Assembly: GCA_963760405.1 (NCBI GenBank)
Contig: CAVXCV010000001.1
Location: forward strand, 1 to 64,000
DNA: 64,000 bases
Direction: 5' to 3'
Origin: RYN-230 sp963760405
GTDB taxonomy: Bacteria; Actinomycetota; Actinomycetes; Streptosporangiales; Streptosporangiaceae
Shown here one piece after another: positions 16,024 to 26,434 of the stretch. A program made the position numbers and the translations under genes. The notes below the pieces were generated by a model. That model was not told the DNA's origin. It made no database searches and saw only the letters and a program-made list of their open reading frames with translations. The first letter of the stretch is position 1; each line of letters starts with the position of its first letter.

Positions 16024-17409
16024 TCAGCCGCGCCGGGCGCTGACCGCCTGCTTCATCAAGGTCTGGCCGAAGTCCCAGATCAGCCCGCTGCCCTTGCTGG
16101 CGTCGTCCATCACCTCGACGAACGCGGAGCGGAACAGCTCCACCTCGGCGTCGCCGATGATCAGCGGCGGGATCAGCTTGATCACCTCCTGGTGATCGCC
16201 GGAGACCTGGGTGAGGATGTGCTGCCGCTGGAACAGCGCGACCACGACCATCTGCGCGAACAGCCCGACCCGGGCCTTCTGCAGCATGTTCCAGGCGGCC
16301 CGCTGGCGGATGGAGTGCGGCTTGCCGAACTCCAGCCCGATCATCAGCCCGCGGCCGCGCACCTCAGCGAGCAGCTCATAGCCGTCCACCAGCTTCTGCA
16401 GCTCGGTGCGCAGCACCTCCCCGGTCCGGTCGGCGTTCTCGACCAGCCGCTCGTCCTCGATCACGGCGAGCGAGGCGAGCCCGGCCGCCATGGCCAGCGC
16501 GTTGGAGCCGAACGTGGAGTCGTGCACCAGCACCCGGTCCATGGACGAGTAGACCTTCTCGAAGATCCAGTCCTTGGCCAGCGTGGCCCCCACCGGGACG
16601 AACCCGCCGGACAGCGCCTTGGCCACGGTGACGATGTCCGGCTGGACGCCGTCGTCGTGCTGGTAGGCGAAGAACCGGCCGGTGCGGCCGAGCCCGGACT
16701 GCACCTCGTCGCAGATCAGCAGGGCCCCGTGGTCGTGCAGCGCCTGTTGCGCGGCGGCCAGGAAGCCGGGCGGCGACACGTGCACGCCCTTGCCCTGGAC
16801 CGGCTCGATGACCAGCGCGGCCACGTCGCCCTTGCGCAGTTCGGCCTCGAGCGCGTCGGTGTCGCCGAGGGCGATCATGCTGTCCGGCAGCAGCGGGGCA
16901 AAGCCCTGGCGGAACTCTGCCGACCCGTTCACCGACAGCGAGCCGGTGGTGAGGCCGTGGAAGGCGTGGTCGCAGTAGATGATGCGGCGCCGCCCGGTCG
17001 CGTACCGGGCGAACTTCAGCGCGGCTTCCACCGCCTCGGTGCCGCTGTTGCCGAAGTACACCCGGTCCAGCCCGGGGGCCTTGGCCAGCAGCCGCTCGGC
17101 GAGCAGGCCGGGCAGCAACGCGCAGTCGAACTGGACCAGGTCCGCCAGGCCGGCGTCCAGCACATCGTGCAGCGCCTTGCGCACTACCGGGTGGCCGCGG
17201 CCGAGGCCGAACACCCCGAAGCCGGCCAGGAAGTCGGCGTACCGGGTGCCGTCGGAGTCGTACAGGTACGCGCCTTCGGCCCGCTCATACACCTTGTCGA
17301 AGCCAATGGTGTGCAGCATCCGGGCCAGCTGCGGGTTCAGGTACCTGGCGTGCAGGGCGTAGCCCTCACCCCGGCGGGAAGCGAGCAATTCCGACAAGTC
17401 AAAAGCCAT
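16024..17409 (-). CDS. Class III PLP-dependent aminotransferase (HpnO-like)
   Basis: The product of about 461 residues has the class III aminotransferase fold: YLYDSDGTRYADFLAGFGVFGLGRGHP near the start, GNSGTEAVEAALKFAR (cofactor phosphate), CDHAFHGLTTGSLS, the aspartate of LLICDEVQSGLGRTG, and the cofactor lysine in VTVAKALSGGFVPVG. The FGVFGLGRGHP start and a long C-terminal part resemble HpnO, which makes aminobacteriohopanetriol from ribosylhopane, but ornithine or acetylornithine-type relatives share these motifs. Start ATG 17409 (MAFDLSELL) was preferred over the in-frame ATG 17427 by family resemblance; neither has a clear ribosome site. No hopanoid genes are seen in the window, so the substrate is open. 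Confidence 0.8.
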   Translation of the reverse strand: MAFDLSELLASRRGEGYALHARYLNPQLARMLHTIGFDKVYERAEGAYLYDSDGTRYADFLAGFGVFGLGRGHPVVRKALHDVLDAGLADLVQFDCALLPGLLAERLLAKAPGLDRVYFGNSGTEAVEAALKFARYATGRRRIIYCDHAFHGLTTGSLSVNGSAEFRQGFAPLLPDSMIALGDTDALEAELRKGDVAALVIEPVQGKGVHVSPPGFLAAAQQALHDHGALLICDEVQSGLGRTGRFFAYQHDDGVQPDIVTVAKALSGGFVPVGATLAKDWIFEKVYSSMDRVLVHDSTFGSNALAMAAGLASLAVIEDERLVENADRTGEVLRTELQKLVDGYELLAEVRGRGLMIGLEFGKPHSIRQRAAWNMLQKARVGLFAQMVVVALFQRQHILTQVSGDHQEVIKLIPPLIIGDAEVELFRSAFVEVMDDASKGSGLIWDFGQTLMKQAVSARRG

Positions 17410-17669
17410 GTGCAGTAGTCTGCCCATCCGCTGATCGGGCCGCCAGGTAATCCGGCCGGCCTGCTACCCGCGGCCGGGTTCCGGGCACCGCGGTCACCAC
17501 TGCCCCGGGCGACTACGGCCGGGGATGACATCGCGGGGGCTCGTCAGGAACCCGGGTCCCCAGCTGACATGCATCGTAGCCAGCGCCACCGGCAGCCGGA
17601 TAGCGGCGCTGGCCGGGACCTGCCGGGCCGGCCAGCCCGGTGGCCCCGGGTGCGCTCGTAATTGAGTGA

Positions 17670-19052
17670 TTACAGCCCGGAGTCCTCCAGCATTTCCGTG
17701 ACCAGAGCCGCGATGGGCGACCGCTCGGACCGGACCAGCGTCACGTGGGCGAACAGCGGATGGCCCTTCAGCTTCTCGATGACCGCGACCACCCCGTCGT
17801 GCCGGCCGACCCGCAGGTTGTCCCGCTGCGCGATGTCGTGGGTCAGCACCACCCGCGAGCCGGAGCCGATCCGGGACAGCACGGTCAGCAGCACCCCCCG
17901 TTCCAGCGACTGCGCCTCATCCACGATCACGAACGAGTCGTGCAGCGAGCGGCCGCGGATGTGGGTCAGCGGCAGCACTTCAAACATGTCCCGGTGCAGC
18001 ACCTCGTCGATCACGTCCTGCGAGGTCACCGCGGACAGCGTGTCGTACACGGCCTGCGCCCACGGGTTCATCTTGTCCGCCTCGGAGCCGGGCAGGTAAC
18101 CCAGCTCCTGGCCGCCGACCGCGTACAGCGGGCGGAACACCACGACCTTCCGGTGCTGGCGGCGCTCCATCGCCGCCTCCAGGCCCGCGCACAGGGCCAG
18201 CGCCGACTTACCCGTCCCGGCCCGGCCGCCCAGCGACACGATCCCCACGTCCTGGTCGAGGAGGAGGTCGAGGGCCACCCGCTGCTCCGCGCTGCGGCCG
18301 CGCAGGCCGAACGCCTCGCGGTCCCCGCGGACCAGCCGGACCGACTTGTCCGGCAGCACCCGGCCGAGCGCGCTGCCGCCGCCGTGACCGCCCGCCGCCA
18401 GCACCAGGCCGGTGTGGCAGGGCAGGTTCCGGGCGGCCGCGCAGTCCAGCTTCCCTGTGTCGTACAGCTCCGTGATCTCCTCCGCGCTGACCTCCAGCTC
18501 GGCCATGCCGGTCCAGCCGGAATCGGGCGGCAGCTCGGCCCGGTACTCCTGGGCGGTCAGCCCGATGGACGCCGCCTTCACCCGGAGCGGCAGGTCCTTG
18601 CTGACCAGTACGACGTCTTCGCCTTCGGCGGCGAGACTGCGGGCGACGGAGAGGATCCGGGTGTCGTTGTCACCGAGCCGGAACCCCGGCGGGAGGACCT
18701 GGGGGTCCGCGTGATTCAGCTCGACGCGGACGGTGCCGCCCTGGTCGCCGACCGGCAGCTCGGCGTCCAGGCGGCCGAATTCGATCCGCAGGTCATCCAG
18801 GTGGCGGAGGGCCTGGCGGGCGAAATAGCCCAGCTCGGGATGATGGCGCTTGGCCTCCAGTTCGGTGATGACGACGATCGGCAGGACCACGCGATGCTCG
18901 GCGAACCGGCCGATCGCGGCCGGGTCGGCGAGCAGGACGCTGGTGTCCAGCACGTAACACAACCGCTTGGCGCCACGCGCCCGGGCCGTGCTGGCAATCT
19001 CGGTACCGACACTGCTTGGCCGCTGCTCGCGACCGGTAGAAGAACTGGCCAC
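17670..19052 (-). CDS. PhoH2-type PIN domain / ATPase protein
   Basis: PhoH2 proteins join a PIN ribonuclease domain to a RecA-like PhoH ATPase and unwind and cut RNA. Here the PIN part starts at YVLDTSVLLADP (about 33-44) and includes VVITELEAKR, with the acidic residues expected for metal binding. The ATPase part has the P-loop GGRAGTGKSALAL (about 276) and FVIVDEAQSLERG as Walker B, followed by SRVVLTHDIAQRDN. The 460-residue length is normal. GTG 19052 has GGGGAG six bases upstream. The PhoH2 antitoxin gene that precedes this gene in mycobacteria is not visible. Confidence 0.92.
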   Translation of the reverse strand: MASSSTGREQRPSSVGTEIASTARARGAKRLCYVLDTSVLLADPAAIGRFAEHRVVLPIVVITELEAKRHHPELGYFARQALRHLDDLRIEFGRLDAELPVGDQGGTVRVELNHADPQVLPPGFRLGDNDTRILSVARSLAAEGEDVVLVSKDLPLRVKAASIGLTAQEYRAELPPDSGWTGMAELEVSAEEITELYDTGKLDCAAARNLPCHTGLVLAAGGHGGGSALGRVLPDKSVRLVRGDREAFGLRGRSAEQRVALDLLLDQDVGIVSLGGRAGTGKSALALCAGLEAAMERRQHRKVVVFRPLYAVGGQELGYLPGSEADKMNPWAQAVYDTLSAVTSQDVIDEVLHRDMFEVLPLTHIRGRSLHDSFVIVDEAQSLERGVLLTVLSRIGSGSRVVLTHDIAQRDNLRVGRHDGVVAVIEKLKGHPLFAHVTLVRSERSPIAALVTEMLEDSGL

Positions 19053-19330
19053 TCGTTCTCCCCTGGGCGCCTAGGGCGCCGAGCTAGGACACAGAAGTGT
19101 CTCCAGGACCGGGACCAGCCTTCGAAAGGCCGGATCCCGGCCCTTCGCTCGTCTCGCCTGCGTGCCAGGACACGAAGCTCGAGTATGTCGAGGGCCTTCC
19201 CGGGGGGACGGCTAGGTACCGCCCACCTGTTTTGACGGTACCCGGGAAACCGCATATGCCGGAAGACCCAGCCGGAGTGTCACACGCCACGGCGTCCGGC
19301 GGTGTCCGCCAGCGATCTTGCGGGTATGGT

Positions 19331-20092
19331 TCAGGCGCCGAAGCGGCGCTGCCGGGCCGCGTAGGAGCGCAGCGCCCGGAGAAAGTCCACCCGGCGGAAG
19401 GCTGGCCAGTACGCGTCGCAGAAGTAGAACTCCGAGTGCGCGCTCTGCCAGAGCAGGAAGCCGCTCAGCCGCTGCTCCCCGGACGTCCTGATCACCAGGT
19501 CCGGGTCGGGCTGCCCGGCGGTGTAGAGGTGCTCGGCGATGTGCTCCACGTCGAGGATCTCGGCGAGTTCCTCGATCGTGGTGCCCTTGGTCGCGTGATC
19601 CTGCAGCAGCGACCGGACCGCGTCCGCGATCTCCCGCCGGCCGCCATACCCGATGGCCACGTTGACCAGCAGGCCGGGATTACCGGCGGTGGCCTCCCCC
19701 GCGTCCTTGAGCACCTGTGCTGTCTCGGCCGGCAGCAGGTCGAGCGCGCCTACCGGCTTCACGTGCCACCCCGCCTGCGCCAGCGCGCTGACCGTGCTTT
19801 CGATGATTTTCAGCAACGGTTCCAGTTCCGCGGCTGGCCGGGACAGATTGTCCGTGGCCAGCAGCCAGAGAGTGACCACTTCGACCCGGGCCTGGCTGCA
19901 CCAGCCGAGCAGCTCGAAGATGTGGTCGGCGCCCTTCTGGTGGCCGTTGCTGACGTCGGTGAACCCGGCCAGGCGGGCCCACCGGCGGTTGCCGTCCAGG
20001 ATCACGCCGACGTGGCGCGGCCCGGGATGACCGGCCAGGGAGGCTTCCAGCCTGCGCTCGTAGACCCGGTAGACGAGATCCCGAAATCCCAT
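19331..20092 (-). CDS. Short-chain cis-prenyl (isoprenyl) transferase
   Basis: These enzymes add isopentenyl diphosphate units in cis configuration to an allylic diphosphate. The 253-residue product has GVILDGNRRWARLAGF with the catalytic Asp33, LWLLATDNLSRP, NVAIGYGGRREI, and the C-terminal DLVIRTSGEQRLSGFLLWQ with the SExRLSGF-type signature. The IRTSGEQRLSGFL form and length match actinobacterial Z-isoprenyl synthases that make short products (such as Z,E-farnesyl diphosphate) as well as decaprenyl/undecaprenyl synthases; product length cannot be decided here. The product would feed the lipid carrier used by LCP- and GT87-type enzymes. Confidence 0.92.
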   Translation of the reverse strand: MGFRDLVYRVYERRLEASLAGHPGPRHVGVILDGNRRWARLAGFTDVSNGHQKGADHIFELLGWCSQARVEVVTLWLLATDNLSRPAAELEPLLKIIESTVSALAQAGWHVKPVGALDLLPAETAQVLKDAGEATAGNPGLLVNVAIGYGGRREIADAVRSLLQDHATKGTTIEELAEILDVEHIAEHLYTAGQPDPDLVIRTSGEQRLSGFLLWQSAHSEFYFCDAYWPAFRRVDFLRALRSYAARQRRFGA

Positions 20093-20269
20093 CTGAACCC
20101 ACTTCCGCCGCTCGCTGTCAACTGCCCTGGTATGGCCTGCCCCGTATCAAGGATGTCACCAATGCGCCCCGGCTCGTGCCACACCGGCTCACGATGCGCC
20201 TCCGCTCACGGCCTCGTCTGTCACCACCGCACCCCCTGAACACCCGCGCTGAGCTCCCGCATCTCCCAG

Positions 20270-20311
20270 CAGTGGCGTGCCCGGGCCGCGGCCGGCCCGG
20301 GCACGCCACTG
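20270..20311 (-). terminator. Strong 18-bp hairpin after the PEPCK remnant
   Basis: CAGTGGCGTGCCCGGGCC (20270-20287) pairs perfectly with the block at 20294-20311 around a six-base loop. It starts four bases after the stop of the carboxykinase remnant. There is no T-run, but stem strength and position fit an actinobacterial terminator. Confidence 0.8.
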
Positions 20312-20315
20312 GCTC

Positions 20316-21352
20316 TCAGCCGATCGACTTGACGATGGCCTCATCAAGCCCGGCGAACGAGCCGAGGTACTCCCGGCGCTCCCGTTTCATCCGGGTCACC
20401 ATGTCGTCGTACTCGGCGGCCCGGCCCTGGCGCTCATACAGCCGCCGCGGCTGGAGGATCTCGATATCATCCACCCCCGGGACGGCGGTGGCGATCTCGT
20501 ACCCGAAATCGGGGTCGTCCGTCCAGGTGATCGTCCCCGCCACGATGGCCGCCACGATCGCGGACGAGTACGGGATCGTCACCTTCTTCGAGCCGTCGCG
20601 GGAATCCCCGCCGCCGACCCGGCCCGTGTTCAGCACGAACACCGCCAGCTCGTGGCTGTCCAGCAGCTCCAGCATCCGGTTGCCCATGTCCGCCATGTCA
20701 CGGGGGAAGAACGGGTTGGTGCCCGGCACCCGGAGGAACTTGCCTTCCTCGTCCTTGCCGCCGGCCGAGGTTCCGGTCGTCTCGCCGAGCATGAAGTACG
20801 CCGCCGCGTGTTCCCGGTCCAGCCTGGCCACCCCGGGCACGATGTTCTCGTTCCGGTTGCGGATGAGCAGGAACTCGGCGGGCGGGACCTGGTCGGCCGG
20901 CCACGGGTCCACATACGAGAACGGCCAGGTGGTGCGGCCGTTCTTGGTATAGGAAGTGTCGAAGAAGTCCACCTTCCCCGCGGGTAGTACAGCTGCTGCT
21001 GCAGGCCGGCCACGTTGGCGTTGGCCGCTTCCATGATCAGCCGGGCCCGGGTACGGAAGGCCGGGTCCGGCCCGATATACCCATCAACCACGACCATGTG
21101 CTGGGCTGCGATGTAGGCGTCCTGCTCGCCCGCGATCCGGTCGAATTCATCGCGCGTGATGGTCTGCTTGGTGGCATTGGTCGAGTCGTCCACCAGGTAG
21201 GTGGACCGGGTGCTCCTGGAGTCGACCCGGGCCTTCACCGCGACATTGCCGAACTCGGTGACCTGGCTGTTCGGCATTTTCTCGGTAAGCTCACGCAGCC
21301 GCTCTGCGGTGGGATTCCACTCCACCGATGCCGCTTTTACCTGATCCGCCAC
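20316..21352 (-). pseudogene. Phosphoenolpyruvate carboxykinase (ATP-type) with catalytic middle deleted
   Basis: The N-terminal part starts at GTG 21352 with AGGAGG five bases upstream and runs for about 125 residues: MPNSQVTEFGNVAVKARV, DEFDRIAGEQDAYIAAQ and MEAANANVAGLQQQLYYP. It then joins directly, in another frame, to a C-terminal part of about 220 residues beginning KVDFFDTSYTKNGRTTWPF and including AAYFMLGETTGTSAGG and VFVLNTGRVGG down to 20316. In intact family members roughly 180 residues lie between these blocks, including the kinase loop GLSGTGKTT and the metal-binding residues; none of this is here. The junction is near 20976. The gene cannot make an active enzyme. A mis-assembly at this point is the main alternative to a real deletion. 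Confidence 0.8.
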
Positions 21353-21840
21353 GTGCTCCTCCTCATGCGCGCGCTGCCGCATTCCGCCCAGCCAGTGGCG
21401 CTGCGTTAGTTAGCGGCACTGCGTGACCAGCACTGGGTCACCAGCACTGCGTCACCAGCACTGGCTGCCGCGCCAGGTCACGGCTGTAGCCGGGGCCCTG
21501 GCGTCCGGGCAGGATCCAGGAGGTCTACCCGGATGGGCCGGATTAATTCGGCTCACCCAGGCTATCGGGCGGGGCATGAGGAGATTCCGCTACTGGGACG
21601 CGGTAAATGATCGCGCGGGCCACCAGGAAATCAGGCCTGCCGCGCAGAGAAGGCCCAGGAATACGCGTGACCGGCCAGCCAGCTTAACCTGGTCAAAGCG
21701 GAGGCAAAGCCTGGCCGGGGAGCGGTCCGGCGTGCGCTGCGGGGCGTTAGCCAGCCTTCCGTAGCCTTCCGCGAAAGGGTTTAGACCATTGGTATAAACC
21801 CTTTTCGCTTCGTGAATTGCGCATCCTGGGGTCCGGCTCG
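21353..21840. other. Intergenic region with small repeats
   Basis: No gene is supported. Around 21418-21472 there are three to four imperfect copies of a unit containing TCACCAGCACTG. A 10-bp inverted repeat lies at 21774-21804. The rest shows no clear feature. Confidence 0.6.
21774..21804 (-). terminator. AT-rich inverted repeat downstream of the conserved unknown gene
   Basis: AAAGGGTTTA (21774-21783) and TAAACCCTTT (21795-21804) form a perfect 10-bp stem with an 11-base loop. Its low GC stands out. It lies 37 bases beyond the stop of the minus-strand gene at 21841. Lack of a T-run leaves a protein-binding site as an alternative. Confidence 0.5.
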
Positions 21841-22380
21841 TTACTGGGGACCCTCGGCCCGTACCTGCTCGACCCGGCGCAGCGCTTCCCGGAGCTGGCC
21901 GAGCCAGGATTCCTCGTGCTCGCCGACCAGCCGGACGCACCAGGCCAGCGCGTCGCTGCGGCTGCGCGCTACCCCGGCGTCCACCAGGGTGTCCAGCACC
22001 CGGCGCTCCGCCTGGCGCAACCGGGTCATCACCGGCACGGACAACGTGGTGAACATCACCTTCTGCTCGCCGCACAACACGCCCCAGGAGACCTTCCGGC
22101 CAAACTTCAGCTCGGCCTCGCGGGCGATTTCGATGCGCTGGTCCCGGGTCTCCTCCCGGAACCGCCGGGCGCGGCCCTCAGCCGCGGCCGTCAGCGCGGC
22201 CTGCGACGACCCTTCCGGCACGTCCAGGTCACCCAGCTGGCCGACCACGGTGACCTCTTCCCGGTCCACGATCACCTGCGGCGCCGCGGTGAACCAGCCG
22301 TCAGGCAGGCGCCCGGTGAACCAGCCCAGGAGCTTCTCGCCCAGATCCGTTGCTGCTATTTTTTCTTCCTTAGTACTCAT
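21841..22380 (-). CDS. Conserved-looking protein of unknown function
   Basis: The 179-residue soluble product has three parts: an N-terminal piece ending in GWFTGRLPDGWF, a beta segment PQVIVDREEVTVVGQLGDLDVP, and a long charged helical C-terminus. The part MTRLRQAERRVLDTLVDAGVARSRSDALAWCVRLV resembles ribbon-helix-helix or other small DNA-binding helices, but this is only suggestive. I do not recognise the family. There is no ribosome site before ATG 22380, and the upstream sequence TACATAATTAC right before the start could be a -10 region of a leaderless message. A doubled ATGTAAT motif (22379-22393) overlaps the start. Confidence 0.7.
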   Translation of the reverse strand: MSTKEEKIAATDLGEKLLGWFTGRLPDGWFTAAPQVIVDREEVTVVGQLGDLDVPEGSSQAALTAAAEGRARRFREETRDQRIEIAREAELKFGRKVSWGVLCGEQKVMFTTLSVPVMTRLRQAERRVLDTLVDAGVARSRSDALAWCVRLVGEHEESWLGQLREALRRVEQVRAEGPQ

Positions 22381-22475
22381 GTAATTATGTAATCACGCCA
22401 ACACGCCCCCCGCAACCCCGGTGCCCCACCCCACTAGCCCCATCAGCGCGGTACCTAGTGGGTCACCGGGGAGCC

Positions 22476-22622
22476 GTTGCGGATTGAGTTCTTTTCACGC
22501 GTTCCCAACGGACAATTCCGGACAAACCACTCGTGATCATGACTGGAAGTCGTGATAAGTGGCCGGAGGCATGATCAATGTGGCCGGTGGTGCTGGTGGT
22601 GCCAGTATTCCGGAGAGCCGGG
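22476..22622 (+). repeat. Dispersed repeat, copy 2
   Basis: This 147-base block is the inverted partner of 14937-15082, 7.5 kb away. Differences are few, such as CCAACG for CCTACG, GATAAGT for GACAAGT, and a one-base loss after GTGGCCGGAGGC. It fills most of the gap between the unknown gene and the NlpC/P60 gene, and nothing else is evident there. Confidence 0.9.
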
Positions 22623-22692
22623 CGGGGCGGGCGGGCCGGACGGCGCGCCGGGTCAGTACCGGGAAACGACGAACCCGGGGCGGCGCGCCGGG

Positions 22693-24075
22693 TCAGCCGA
22701 CGGGGGAGGCGGCGACCTCGTCGGCGATGGACCGGTCCACTCGCACCACGCCCGCGAACTCACTGCCCAGGTCCACCCGGACGACCTGCACGTCCTGGCC
22801 GGGCTGCGGGGCCTGGATCATCCAGCCGCCACCCAGGTAGATCGCCACGTGCGAGATGTAATCGGGCGCCGTGGGGTCGGTGTGGTAGAAGAGCAGGTCG
22901 CCGGGCTGTGCCTGGCTGAACGGGACGGCAGGGCCGGTCCGCGCCTGGTCCGCGGCGACCCGCGGCATCACGACTCCGGCCTGGGCAAAGGACCATTGCA
23001 CCAGCCCGGAGCAGTCGAACGAGGCCGGCCCGGCCGCGCCCCACACATAAGGCAGGCCGAGACGGCTCTCCGCCGCCTTCACCATGGCGTAGATCTGCGC
23101 GGCGCTCAGGCCCGCGCCGCCCAGGCTGGCGGCTGTCCCGGCGCTGGCCGGGCTCCCGGACGAGGCCGGGACCGCGCCGGACCCAACGCTGCCGGCCGCG
23201 GCCGGGCGGCCGCTCGCCGTCGTGGTGACCAGCGGTTCGACCAGCGTCCCCCGGGGCATCCGGGCCTTGATCCCGCTGATCACCGCGGCGATCTGTGCGT
23301 GCGGGGCGCTGACCACGACGGCGTTGCCTGCGGGGAAACCGAGTGAGCGGGCGACCGTGTCCGAGACGACCGCGTCCACCCCGCCGATGCCGACCGTGCC
23401 GTAGCCGCCGACCTGGAGGGCCGCCACGGTCCGCCCGGTGACCTGGACCGTGCTGCCGACCGGCAGGTGATCCTGCTGGCCCATGGTGTAGGAGACGGCG
23501 ATCGCGCCGTTCGCGACGCTGCGCCACAGTGCGGTCGCCGTGGCGGTCGGGGCCGGGGTGAAGTTGCGGAAGGTGGACGGGTCCACGCCGAGCACGGGCA
23601 CGAACTTGCCGTTCAGCTGGATCTGCGCGGCGTCCACCGCCCGGGCCGCCTGCACCCCGTGCACTCTGGCGACGGCCGCGGCGGTGCCAGCGGGCAGCGC
23701 CGAGTTCGACACCACGAGCACGTCCGCCGTCAGCAGCCTGCCCAGCGGCGCGACGTCCTGGCGGGCTGACGTGGTGCTCTGGCCCGGGCCGGGCCGCACC
23801 ATCGGCGCCGCGGCGCCCGGCAGCTCGGCCAGCCCGGCGCTGGCCGGGCCCTGCGGCGGGGCGGTCCCGGGAACGGTTCCGGCAGCGGTGCCGCCGCCTG
23901 GCCCCAGGGCGGCCGACGCGTGCGCCACGCCCGCTCCGGTGGTGCACAGCGCCGCGGCGGCGAGGATCGCCGGGCCAGCCCAGCGCACGGCGTGCACCAG
24001 CTGGCCCGCGCGGCGCCCGGCCGCGCGCCTCCAGGGACGCGGCGTCGGCGCAGCGGGGATCACGAGTGCCTCCAT
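22693..24075 (-). CDS. Secreted NlpC/P60 peptidoglycan hydrolase
   Basis: The 460-residue product has a basic N-terminus, one hydrophobic stretch (AILAAAALCTTGAGVAHASA, about 34-53) that reads as a signal peptide, a middle domain with VLVVSNSALPAGTAAAV and VLGVDPSTFRNFTP, and a C-terminal NlpC/P60 domain. The domain shows the catalytic Cys in SFDCSGLVQWSF, the His in YISHVAIYLGGG, and PGDLLFYHTD between them. Such enzymes cut the D-Glu to diamino acid bond in wall stem peptides. The middle domain resembles lipoprotein/permease periplasmic modules and may hold the enzyme in a complex; this is a guess. Start ATG 24075 has no strong ribosome site. Confidence 0.88.
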   Translation of the reverse strand: MEALVIPAAPTPRPWRRAAGRRAGQLVHAVRWAGPAILAAAALCTTGAGVAHASAALGPGGGTAAGTVPGTAPPQGPASAGLAELPGAAAPMVRPGPGQSTTSARQDVAPLGRLLTADVLVVSNSALPAGTAAAVARVHGVQAARAVDAAQIQLNGKFVPVLGVDPSTFRNFTPAPTATATALWRSVANGAIAVSYTMGQQDHLPVGSTVQVTGRTVAALQVGGYGTVGIGGVDAVVSDTVARSLGFPAGNAVVVSAPHAQIAAVISGIKARMPRGTLVEPLVTTTASGRPAAAGSVGSGAVPASSGSPASAGTAASLGGAGLSAAQIYAMVKAAESRLGLPYVWGAAGPASFDCSGLVQWSFAQAGVVMPRVAADQARTGPAVPFSQAQPGDLLFYHTDPTAPDYISHVAIYLGGGWMIQAPQPGQDVQVVRVDLGSEFAGVVRVDRSIADEVAASPVG

Positions 24076-24104
24076 ACCCAGCTGCCCGGCCTTCCTACCG
24101 GAAC

Positions 24105-26165
<2,061 letters not shown>

Positions 26166-26249
26166 GCCTCCATCCTGCCCCCCGGCTGGCCCGGCGGCAC
26201 GGCCCCTGGTCGGCAGCCCGGTTAGCTGGCCGGGTTGACACGCAGTCGC

Positions 26250-26274
26250 GATAATGAATACGGTTTTCATTATC
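26250..26274. promoter_or_regulatory. Candidate Zur operator
   Basis: GATAATGAA (26250-26258) and TTCATTATC (26266-26274) are perfect inverted repeats around seven bases. The low GC content and the TGAA/TTCA arms resemble actinobacterial Zur boxes. It lies between the YyaL gene and the zinc binding-protein gene, whose operon ends with a Fur/Zur-family regulator, so an autoregulated zinc regulon is the natural reading. Confidence 0.7.
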
Positions 26275-26364
26275 GGTACAGCAGGCCGTACGGCTGGCCT
26301 CGTCCGGGATAGCAGGACAGTTCCGGCCACAGCCGTAGTGACAGATTTGCACGCTATCCGATGC

Positions 26365-26377
26365 GAGAACCGTTATC
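26365..26377. promoter_or_regulatory. Possible second, weaker Zur-like site
   Basis: GAGAAC-C-GTTATC is a palindrome with one mismatch, 58 bases before the start of the binding-protein gene. It is shorter than the 26250 site and could be fortuitous. Confidence 0.35.
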
Positions 26378-26434
26378 ACTTTCATCTAGCGGGTAGGCTG
26401 GGCGGTCACGGCGCCTACCGGAGACGGAAACCAG

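Noticed and set aside
14937..22622. Composite transposon bounded by the inverted dispersed repeats
   Set aside because: The enclosed genes are housekeeping (ispD, isoprenyl transferase, phoH2) and no transposase is inside.
26166..26330. Longer N-terminus for the YyaL protein
   Set aside because: It would cross the Zur-like operator, and the family N-terminus begins exactly at ATG 26165.
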